Under the pieces are notes generated by a model, which was given only the letters and a program-made list of their open reading frames with translations, ran no database searches and was not told the origin of the DNA. Both the position numbers and the translations under genes were made by a program. This document shows, one piece after another, positions 53,330-60,318 of a stretch of DNA of 64,000 bases. Source of the DNA: Pararhizobium qamdonense (GTDB taxonomy: Bacteria; Pseudomonadota; Alphaproteobacteria; Rhizobiales; Rhizobiaceae); the NCBI RefSeq assembly GCF_029277445.1, contig NZ_CP119566.1:324501-388500 (forward strand), written 5' to 3'. How positions within the stretch are numbered: the stretch's first letter is position 1; each line of letters opens with the position of its first letter.

Positions 53330-54151
53330 TCAGCCGCCGTCGATCTCGGCGCCGATGATGGCGATGGCCTGCTGGTAGACGCTGGCAGCGTTCCAGCCTT
53401 GGATCGCGCCAAAATTGGCCTGGCCTGGCTGATAACCACCACCGGCGCTCCAGCCGTGGCCGCGCAGAAAGTTGGCGGTCGAAAACAGCGCGTCCGCCTT
53501 GGAGCGGACCATGTCGACATGGCCGTTGCCGTCGCCATCGACGCCGTATTTCAGCACATTGGCCGGCAGGAACTGCGTCTGGCCGATTTCGCCGTGCGCC
53601 GCGCCGCGCGCGTCCGGGCTCAGATCGCCGCGTTGGACGAGGGTCAGCGCCGCATAGAGCTGGTTGGTGAAATAGTCGGAACGGCGGCAATCGAAGGCCA
53701 GCGTCGATACAGCCGACAACGTGTGTTCCTTGCCCATGAAGCCGCCAAAACCGGTTTCCATGCCCCAGATCGCGATGATCGGGCCGGCCGGAACGCCATA
53801 GCGGTTTTCGATGGAATTGAAGAGAGCGGCGTTCTGCGCCTTCATCTTCTTGCCGCGCGAAATGATCGTCTGGCCGCCACGCTTCTGCATGAACTGGTTC
53901 AGCGATAGCTTGAAGCTCTTCTGCCCACGGTCGGCGCGGATCGTCGCCTTATTATAGGTGACGTTGGCGAAGGCCTTGTTCAGCACCGACGGGCTGATGC
54001 CGCGGCCGGCGGCCTCGCCCTTGAAATCCTCGACCCAGGCGTCGAAGCCTGCCGATGTGTTGCTGCATTGCGCAGCCGATGCCACCGATGGCAGGATCGC
54101 TGCCGCAATCATCGCCGTGAAACCTGCCAGTACGCATTTTGCCTTGCGCAT
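53330..54151 (-). CDS. Lytic murein transglycosylase, MltB/SltB family
   Basis: A 273-residue secreted peptidoglycan hydrolase. The signal peptide (VLAGFTAMIAAAILPSVASA) has no lipobox, so it is likely soluble in the periplasm. The catalytic Glu132 is in IIAIWGMETGFGG; GEIGQTQFLPANVLKYGVDGDG and the closing Gly-rich segment are family marks. I start at ATG 54151; an upstream in-frame start would put nine residues ahead of the signal peptide. Confidence 0.9.
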   Translation of the reverse strand: MRKAKCVLAGFTAMIAAAILPSVASAAQCSNTSAGFDAWVEDFKGEAAGRGISPSVLNKAFANVTYNKATIRADRGQKSFKLSLNQFMQKRGGQTIISRGKKMKAQNAALFNSIENRYGVPAGPIIAIWGMETGFGGFMGKEHTLSAVSTLAFDCRRSDYFTNQLYAALTLVQRGDLSPDARGAAHGEIGQTQFLPANVLKYGVDGDGNGHVDMVRSKADALFSTANFLRGHGWSAGGGYQPGQANFGAIQGWNAASVYQQAIAIIGAEIDGG

Positions 54152-54245
54152 GAAATACCCCGTATTGCCCGAATCCAAAATTGTGACCGCAAAATGCCAG
54201 TCTTTGCGGTTTCTGTCACGACGTTGCTACAGTATCGGGAGGCCG

Positions 54246-54261
54246 TGTTTCACGTGAATCC
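54246..54261. promoter_or_regulatory. parS-like site 6
   Basis: TGTTTCACGTGAATCC, two mismatches to the 16-base consensus (one within the 14-base core), in the gap between the transglycosylase and asd genes, 36 kb from the origin. Confidence 0.65.
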
Positions 54262-54304
54262 TCCTTTTAACCGTGAAAAAACGTCACAGTTGCCTTTTTA
54301 CAAA

Positions 54305-54345
54305 GAAGCCCCGCATTCCTTTCACGGATCATGCGAGGCTTTTTA
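54305..54345 (-). terminator. Possible asd terminator
   Basis: AGCCCCGCAT and ATGCGAGGCT form a 10-bp stem with one mismatch. The T tract is weaker on the minus side, where the asd transcript would end, than on the plus side, which has no gene. Confidence 0.45.
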
Positions 54346-54415
54346 CCCAATCGCGACGATCAAACCGAAGGGTTGATAGCATCCCGATTGGGTATAATTG
54401 GTTAAAACTTCCTGA

Positions 54416-55450
54416 TCAGGCAGCCTGTTTCTTCGCCTTGATGAGGCCGCGACTGACGAGAAGTTCGGCAATCTGGATGGCGTTGAGGGCCGCACCCTTG
54501 CGCAGGTTGTCGGAAACCACCCAGATGTTCAGGCCGTTCTCGACGGTGGCGTCCTCGCGGATGCGCGAAATATAGGTCGCGTCTTCGCCAGCGCTTTCGT
54601 AAGGCGTGATGTAGCCGCCGTTCTCATGCTTGTCGATGACGAGGCAGCCCGGCGCTTCGCGCAGGATATCGCGGGCCTGATCGGCGGTGATCTCGTTTTC
54701 GAATTCGATATTGATCGCTTCCGAATGGCCGATGAAAACCGGGACGCGCACGGCCGTGCAGGTCAGCTTGATCTTCGGATCAAGGATCTTCTTGGTTTCG
54801 GCCATCACCTTCCACTCTTCCTTCGTGTAGCCGTCTTCCATGAATACATCGATGTGCGGGATGACGTTGAAGGCGATGCGCTTGGTGAACTTCTTGCTCT
54901 CCATCGGATCGGCAACGAAGACGGCGCGGGTCTGGTTGAACAGTTCGTCCATGCCGTCCTTGCCGGCGCCGGAGACCGACTGGTAGGTGGCGACGACGAC
55001 GCGCTTGATCTTGGCGAAATCATGCAGCGGCTTCAGCGCCACGACGAGTTGCGCGGTCGAGCAATTCGGGTTGGCGATGATGTTGCGCTTGGTAAACTGG
55101 GTGATGGCGTCGGGGTTCACTTCCGGAACCACCAGCGGCACGTCCTGATCGTAGCGCCAGGCCGAGGAATTGTCGATGACGACGCAGCCCTGTGCGCCGA
55201 TCTTCGGCGACCACTTCAGCGACACGGCGCCGCCGGCCGACATCAGGCAAATGTCGGTGTCGGAAAAATCGTAGTTTTCCAGGTTTTTGACCTTCAGCGT
55301 CTTGTCGCCGAAGGAGACTTCGGTGCCCTGGCTTCGGGCCGAGGCCAGCGCCACGACTTCATCCGCCGGAAAGCCGCGTTCTTCCAGGATGTTCAGCATT
55401 TCGCGGCCAACATTTCCGGTCGCGCCGGCAATAGCAATCTTGAAACCCAT
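54416..55450 (-). CDS. asd: Aspartate-semialdehyde dehydrogenase
   Basis: A 344-residue NADPH enzyme making aspartate semialdehyde for lysine, threonine, methionine and diaminopimelate. The NADP motif IAGATGNVGREML is at the N-terminus; the catalytic Cys130 is in ANPNCSTAQLV. SSAWRYDQDVPLVVPEVNP and the C-terminal RKGAALNAIQIAELL are typical. It is preceded by a short ORF with its own ribosome-binding site. Start ATG 55450. Confidence 0.96.
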   Translation of the reverse strand: MGFKIAIAGATGNVGREMLNILEERGFPADEVVALASARSQGTEVSFGDKTLKVKNLENYDFSDTDICLMSAGGAVSLKWSPKIGAQGCVVIDNSSAWRYDQDVPLVVPEVNPDAITQFTKRNIIANPNCSTAQLVVALKPLHDFAKIKRVVVATYQSVSGAGKDGMDELFNQTRAVFVADPMESKKFTKRIAFNVIPHIDVFMEDGYTKEEWKVMAETKKILDPKIKLTCTAVRVPVFIGHSEAINIEFENEITADQARDILREAPGCLVIDKHENGGYITPYESAGEDATYISRIREDATVENGLNIWVVSDNLRKGAALNAIQIAELLVSRGLIKAKKQAA

Positions 55451-55797
55451 TGTCTTTTGCTCTCTTTCTGTCTCTCCGCGGGGCTTTTGGGGAAAACCCG
55501 CCGGCCAAAGGCGCGGGTTTCAGGTCCCCGGCCGTGCCGGGGAGAGAGCGGTGGCCAGAGACGTCAGACGGTTTTCGTCGTCGTTTTGGCCGTTGTTTTG
55601 GAAAATACTGAGAAAGAACGTACCCGCCCGGCAGCGAATGCCGGGGCGATCAGCGCAGCGATGGCGTAACCAAAACGGTGCATGGGTGGGGTCCTTTTCC
55701 GTTGCTGCTCTTACGCGCTTTTGGCGCAGAGTCAACAGAAAGCTTCGGATTGCTGCGCTGACTGGCGTTCGCCTGCCGCCGCCAAAACGTTACGGAA
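55451..55797. other. asd-phosphatase divergent gap
   Basis: Apart from the 39-codon ORF and the Pho box listed separately, I see no gene or strong structure in this stretch; it must hold the asd promoter. Confidence 0.5.
55564..55683 (-). CDS. Small ORF upstream of asd, 39 residues
   Basis: Not a recognised gene. Reads MHRFGYAIAALIAPAFAAG, a hydrophobic, signal-like start, then a Thr/Lys-rich tail (TTAKTTTKTV). An AAAGGA sequence lies eight bases before the ATG, a good ribosome-binding site. The stop is 113 bp before the asd start. It could encode a small membrane or exported peptide, or act as an upstream leader. Whether it is translated is unknown. Confidence 0.35.
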   Translation of the reverse strand: MHRFGYAIAALIAPAFAAGRVRSFSVFSKTTAKTTTKTV

Positions 55798-55816
55798 CTG
55801 TCATGCCGCTGTCATC
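55798..55816 (+). promoter_or_regulatory. Pho box (PhoB-binding site) upstream of the alkaline phosphatase
   Basis: CTGTCAT-GCCG-CTGTCAT: two exact copies of the PhoB half-site in an 11-bp repeat period, about 49 bp before the phosphatase start. This is the standard consensus for phosphate-starvation activation. Confidence 0.88.
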
Positions 55817-55864
55817 CGTGGTGACTATTGCGAGCCGTCAGCTCAAACCATTAGGGGATTTTCC

Positions 55865-57622
55865 ATGCGTATGCTTCTGTCGGCGCTCGCCGCCACGACA
55901 TTCCTCGCTGGGGCCGCACAGGCCACCACAGTTTATCCGCTCGACCGCGCAACCATCCTTGCCGGCTCGCCCTTCGATTTCAAGGTCGAGTTCAAGTCGG
56001 TCGTGAAGCCCGAAGACGTCAAGATCACCGTCAATGGCCAGGATTACAAGACCGTGCTCGGCCAGGAAGCCGAATTTGTCGCTGAAGAAAAAGGCAAGGA
56101 AGACAAGGTCTTGGGATCGGCGATGATCGCCCGCGGTCTCGTTCTGCCGGCCGAAGGCGCCTACACGATCGAAGTGACCGCCGGTTCTGAATCGAAGTCG
56201 GTCACCTGGGATGTCTACAATACCGGCGAAACCCAGAAGGCAAAGAACGTCATCTTCCTGATCGCTGACGGTTTCTCGGTCGCGCATCGCACCGCCGCCC
56301 GCATCATGTCCAAGGGCATGTCGGAAGGCAAGGCAAACGGCCGTCTGAACCTCGATGACGTGCCACCGGCCGCCTTCATCGGCACCTCTGCAACCGATGC
56401 GGTTGCCACTGATTCCGCCAATACCATGTCCGCCTATATGACCGGCCACAAGACGGCCGTGAACGCCATCGGCGTCTATGCCGACCGTACCCCGGATTCG
56501 TTTGACGATCCGAAGGTTGAGACGCTCGCAGAAGCCATTCGCCGCCAGACCAAGAAGTCGATCGGCATCGTTTCGACCGCCGAACTGCAGGATGCGACAC
56601 CGGCAGCCGTCGTTGCCCATACCCGCAAGCGCGGCGACAAGGCCGAGATCAACGGCATGCTGTTCGACGTGAAGCCGGATGTGCTGCTCGGTGGCGGCTC
56701 TGCCTACTTCCTGCCGCAGGCGACGCCGGGCTCGAAGCGCAAGGACGACAAGGACTATGTCAAGCTGTTCCAGGAAGCCGGTTACACGCTCGCAACCGAC
56801 AAGACCGAACTGGCAACTGCGGCCGGCACCAATACCGGCAAGATCCTCGGCATCTTCCACACCGGCAACATGGACACCACGCTCGACCGCGAATTCCTCA
56901 AGAAGGGCACAGTCGGGAAATTTCCAAACCAGCCCGGCCTCGTCGAGATGACCACTGTCGCGCTCGATAACCTGTCGAAAAATCCGGAAGGCTTCTTCCT
57001 GATGGTTGAAGCCGCCAATATCGACAAGATGTCCCACCCGCTCGACTGGGATCGTGCCGTCGTCGATACGATCGAGTTTGACAAGGCGATCGGTGTCGCC
57101 CGTGAATTTGCGGCCAAAAACCCCGACACGCTGATCGTCGTCACCGGCGACCACACGCATGGCGTTTCAATCATCGGCACCGTCGATGACGAAAAGCCGG
57201 GCACCGACATGCGCGAAAAGGTCGGCACCTACGCAAGCGCCGGCTTCCCGAACTATACCGACGAAAATAACGATGGTTATCCGGACAAGGTCGATGTGAC
57301 CCGCCGCCTGTTCCTGAACGCCAACAACGGCCCGGATCATTACGAAACCTTCCGCCCGAAGCTGGATGGCCCGTTCGTTCCGGCGATCCAGAATGAAAAT
57401 AAGGAATATATCGCCAACGAAGCCTACAAGGATGTGCCCGGCGCAGTCTTCGTCGCCGGTAATATTCCAAAGGAAGGCGATTCGGGCGTCCACGCCGTCG
57501 ATGACGTCGTGCTGCAGGCCATCGGTCCCGGCTCGGAAGGCTTCAACGGCTACCTGGAGCAGAGCGACGTCTATCGCGTCCTCGTGGATACCATGGCGCT
57601 CGGCGTGAAGCAGACCAACTGA
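55865..57622 (+). CDS. Alkaline phosphatase, PhoA superfamily, secreted
   Basis: A 585-residue phosphomonoesterase. The signal peptide is MLLSALAATTFLAGAAQA. An N-terminal beta domain of about 110 residues precedes the catalytic part (NVIFLIADGFSVAHR). The nucleophile Ser is in ATDSANTMSAYMTGHKT; zinc ligands are in VEAANIDKMSH and VVTGDHTHG. A loop DENNDGYPDKVD resembles a calcium-binding DxDxDG element. The Pho box upstream indicates induction by phosphate starvation through PhoB. I give no symbol because the PhoA/PhoD/PhoX-type naming is not decidable here beyond the PhoA fold. Confidence 0.9.
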   Translation: MRMLLSALAATTFLAGAAQATTVYPLDRATILAGSPFDFKVEFKSVVKPEDVKITVNGQDYKTVLGQEAEFVAEEKGKEDKVLGSAMIARGLVLPAEGAYTIEVTAGSESKSVTWDVYNTGETQKAKNVIFLIADGFSVAHRTAARIMSKGMSEGKANGRLNLDDVPPAAFIGTSATDAVATDSANTMSAYMTGHKTAVNAIGVYADRTPDSFDDPKVETLAEAIRRQTKKSIGIVSTAELQDATPAAVVAHTRKRGDKAEINGMLFDVKPDVLLGGGSAYFLPQATPGSKRKDDKDYVKLFQEAGYTLATDKTELATAAGTNTGKILGIFHTGNMDTTLDREFLKKGTVGKFPNQPGLVEMTTVALDNLSKNPEGFFLMVEAANIDKMSHPLDWDRAVVDTIEFDKAIGVAREFAAKNPDTLIVVTGDHTHGVSIIGTVDDEKPGTDMREKVGTYASAGFPNYTDENNDGYPDKVDVTRRLFLNANNGPDHYETFRPKLDGPFVPAIQNENKEYIANEAYKDVPGAVFVAGNIPKEGDSGVHAVDDVVLQAIGPGSEGFNGYLEQSDVYRVLVDTMALGVKQTN

Positions 57623-57635
57623 TCATTCAAGCAAT

Positions 57636-57667
57636 ATACCGGCGGACTGTCCGCAGCCCGCCGGTAT
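57636..57667 (+). other. Perfect 10-bp hairpin after the alkaline phosphatase
   Basis: ATACCGGCGG pairs exactly with CCGCCGGTAT across a 12-base loop, starting 14 bp after the stop. No T tract follows; it may stop transcription weakly or protect the mRNA end. Confidence 0.5.
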
Positions 57668-57744
57668 GACCCTTCATCGCTGGATGATTGATTTCCTTAG
57701 CTGGATTCTATTTTCCGGTGACACGTCAGACTAAAGGTGGCCAG

Positions 57745-58209
57745 ATGATCCGCTCTTTCACAGGAACCACGCGCCGCGATGCGTTACGCCTGCTGGCCGC
57801 CCTGCCCTTTGCTTTGGCCGCGCGACCGTCCGATGCCGCTCTTCCATCCCTGGCGTTTGGTGAGCTCTATAGTAAGTTCGGCGTTCTCGGTCTGGAGTTC
57901 TCTGAAAAGGTCAAGTCGCTGGCCGGTCGGGAGATAACGATCAACGGCTTTATGGCGCCGCCGCTGAAAGCCGAGGCCGCCTTTTTCGTGCTCACCGAAA
58001 TTCCCATGTCGCTCTGCCCTTTCTGCTCGTCGGACGCCGACTGGCCGGATAATATCGTCGTCGTCTATCTCGGAGAAAAGCAGACATTCGTGCAGCCGTC
58101 GCAAACGATCCAGGCGCGCGGCATTCTCGAATTCGGCTCCTGGACCGATCCGGAAACCGGTTTCGTGAGCCTGTTGCGGCTGCGCGATGCCGAATATGCG
58201 TCGGTCTGA
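57745..58209 (+). CDS. Tat-signal protein with CPFC motif, DUF3299-like, ABC-transporter partner
   Basis: A 154-residue exported protein. The N-terminus TTRRDALRLLAALPFALAA is a twin-arginine signal. The mature part has FSEKVKSLAGREITINGFMAPP and IPMSLCPFCSSDADWP, with a CxxC pair, then a compact beta-rich region. It resembles DUF3299-type lipoproteins or accessory proteins found beside MacB/LolD-type transporters, but the CPFC motif is particular. Three bases separate it from the ABC ATPase gene, so they are cotranscribed. Start ATG 57745 has AAAGGTGG upstream. Role unknown; metal or redox handling is a guess. Confidence 0.6.
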   Translation: MIRSFTGTTRRDALRLLAALPFALAARPSDAALPSLAFGELYSKFGVLGLEFSEKVKSLAGREITINGFMAPPLKAEAAFFVLTEIPMSLCPFCSSDADWPDNIVVVYLGEKQTFVQPSQTIQARGILEFGSWTDPETGFVSLLRLRDAEYASV

Positions 58210-58212
58210 TTC

Positions 58213-58905
58213 ATGCTGTCGCTCGATCTTACCTCCGTTTCCGTATCCTATAGCGGCCTGCCCACGCCCGTTCTCGATATCGCCTCGCTGTCCATCGAGG
58301 CCGGCAGCCGTGTTGCGATTACCGGTGCCTCGGGTTCCGGCAAGAGCACGCTGGTCAACGTGCTGACCGGACTTGAGCGATGCGCTCCGGGCGGCTCCGT
58401 CCGCTGGGGTGGCGTTGATATCGCTGAAATGTCCGAGCGCAGCCGCGATCGCTGGCGTGGCGCGCATATCGGCCTCGTGATGCAGGATTTCCATCTCTTC
58501 CCCGGCTTGAGCGCGATCGACAACATCCTTTTGCCCGCCCGCCTGTCACGCGCGGTAAAGCTCGGTGATCCCGACCGGGCGCTGATGCTACTCTATGCCG
58601 TCGGGCTTAGCCGCGCTGCCCAAAAGATCGAGACCATGTCGCGTGGTGAAATGCAGCGCGTTGCAATTGCACGCGCACTGCTTCGCAAGCCCGGTGTCCT
58701 GATCGCCGACGAGCCGACGGCAAGCCTTGACAGCGAAAGCGGCGATGCCGTCGCCCGGTTGTTGATCGATCTGTCCGTGCGCAACGAGAGCACGCTGATC
58801 GTCGTCTCGCATGACCAGCGGCTGAGCGGCCGGCTGAATCGCCGCATCACGCTGTCGGCCGGCCGTATCGCATCGGATCGAGAGCACCGGGAGAAGGCGG
58901 CATGA
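58213..58905 (+). CDS. ABC transporter ATPase, LolD/MacB type
   Basis: A 230-residue nucleotide-binding subunit. Motifs are Walker A GASGSGKSTLV, the Q-loop QDFHLFPGL, the signature MSRGEMQRVAIARALLRKP (MSRGE replaces LSGGQ) and Walker B GVLIADEPTASLDSES. The Lol/Mac group powers extrusion or mechanotransmission rather than import. It sits between the Tat protein and the permease, and overlaps the permease start by 4 bp. Confidence 0.9.
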   Translation: MLSLDLTSVSVSYSGLPTPVLDIASLSIEAGSRVAITGASGSGKSTLVNVLTGLERCAPGGSVRWGGVDIAEMSERSRDRWRGAHIGLVMQDFHLFPGLSAIDNILLPARLSRAVKLGDPDRALMLLYAVGLSRAAQKIETMSRGEMQRVAIARALLRKPGVLIADEPTASLDSESGDAVARLLIDLSVRNESTLIVVSHDQRLSGRLNRRITLSAGRIASDREHREKAA

Positions 58906-60161
58906 CCCGTTTCATCCTTTCGGATCTGCGCCGTCTCTGGCTGGGATCGCTGGTCGTCGTGCTTTTGATCGCCTTTGCCACGGCGCTCGGCGTGGCCGTC
59001 ACCTTGCAGGAGCGGGCACTGAGGCTCGGCAGCGCCCGTGCCGCCGACCGTTTCGATCTCGTTATCGGCGCTCCCGGCAGTGAAACGCAGTTGCTGCTGT
59101 CCTCCGTCTTCCTGCAACCCTCCCCCCTGCCCCTGATGTCGGGAGATGTGCTGGGCAAGCTCGCCAGCGATCCGCGCGTCTCCTGGGCGGCACCCGTCGG
59201 CTTCGGCGATTCCTTTTCCGGCTATCCCATCGTCGGCACGTCTATGGCACTCGTCAACAATCTATCGGCGATGCCGGAGGGGCGCGTATTCTCAAAGGCG
59301 GGCGAAGCCGTCATCGGTGCCGCTGTGTCACTGCCGCTCGGCTATGAGGTGAAACCCACGCATGGGCTCGCAGCGCTGGGGGGCGAAACGCATACCGAAC
59401 TTGCCTATCGCATCACCGGCCGCATGGCACCCACCGGCACGTCCTGGGACCGGGCAATCCTGGTGCCGATCCAATCGGTCTGGAGCCTGCATGGAATGGG
59501 CGGCGACGGTCACTCTGCAGAAGCGGAAGGGACGGCAGAGGAGCCCGGACATGACGCTCATGCCGGTCACGCGCATGCTCATGTCGATCCCGATGCGCCG
59601 ATCGACGAGCATTGGACGGCGCAAACACCCGGACTTCCGGCCATCCTCGTCAAGCCCAAGACCATTGCCGACGCCTATAAGCTGCGGCAGGACTATCGCG
59701 GCAATGGCACGCTTGCCGTGTTCCCGGGCGAGGTGCTGACCAATCTCTACGGGACGCTCGGTGATGCCAAGCGCGTCCTGTCCGCCGTCGCTGTTGGTGC
59801 ACAGATTCTCGTTGCCGTCGCCGTGCTGATGGTCACCGTCATGCATATCGGCCAGCGCCGCCGCCAGATCGGGGCGCTGAGGGCGCTCGGTGCGCCGCGA
59901 TCGGCCGTGCTGGTGATCGTCTGGCTGGAACTGTTCATGCTGATTGCACTTGGCATCATTCTTGGCTTTGCGTTCGGCTATGGCGCCGCGATCCTGCTGT
60001 CCATGCTGTTTTCGGGCGAAAGCGGCATCGTCCTGCCTGTCGGTTTCATCCGCAGCGATCTGGCAAGCGTCGCCGCCATCGCGCTGTTTTCCGCCGTCCT
60101 GGCGCTGGCCCCGGCACTTCTCGCCTATCGCCAGTCCCCGGCTGCGGCCCTTCGGGCCTGA
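58902..60161 (+). CDS. FtsX/MacB-type ABC permease with His-rich periplasmic loop
   Basis: A 419-residue permease. One N-terminal helix (LVVVLLIAFATALGVAVTL), a long periplasmic domain (about residues 40-285) and three C-terminal helices with the FtsX signature (RRRQIGALRALGAPRSAVL) give the MacB/LolC topology. Residues 197-237 hold eight histidines, including GHDAHAGHAHAHV, mixed with Asp and Glu: a probable metal-binding loop. Such loops are known in zinc-handling proteins, so transport linked to zinc or another metal is plausible. The gene overlaps the ATPase by 4 bp. Confidence 0.85.
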   Translation: MTRFILSDLRRLWLGSLVVVLLIAFATALGVAVTLQERALRLGSARAADRFDLVIGAPGSETQLLLSSVFLQPSPLPLMSGDVLGKLASDPRVSWAAPVGFGDSFSGYPIVGTSMALVNNLSAMPEGRVFSKAGEAVIGAAVSLPLGYEVKPTHGLAALGGETHTELAYRITGRMAPTGTSWDRAILVPIQSVWSLHGMGGDGHSAEAEGTAEEPGHDAHAGHAHAHVDPDAPIDEHWTAQTPGLPAILVKPKTIADAYKLRQDYRGNGTLAVFPGEVLTNLYGTLGDAKRVLSAVAVGAQILVAVAVLMVTVMHIGQRRRQIGALRALGAPRSAVLVIVWLELFMLIALGIILGFAFGYGAAILLSMLFSGESGIVLPVGFIRSDLASVAAIALFSAVLALAPALLAYRQSPAAALRA

Positions 60162-60244
60162 GCATATTCGACTAAAGTCATAATCCCAAAGCCGCTCTGC
60201 CGCCCCAGGGTGTTTTCTGCCATTTTGGTCTCATGGCGCATTCC

Positions 60245-60272
60245 GCTTGCGAATCAGGGAGGATTCGCAAGC
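60245..60272. promoter_or_regulatory. Perfect 11-bp inverted repeat before the MHS transporter
   Basis: GCTTGCGAATC-AGGGAG-GATTCGCAAGC: exact arms with a six-base loop, ending 46 bp before the start codon. No T tract on either strand, so an operator or leader hairpin is more likely than a terminator. The loop AGGGAG is Shine-Dalgarno-like. Confidence 0.6.
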
Positions 60273-60318
60273 AATTCAGGGTGCGCACAAAGCCGTTTTT
60301 GAGTGGAGGACAAACGAA

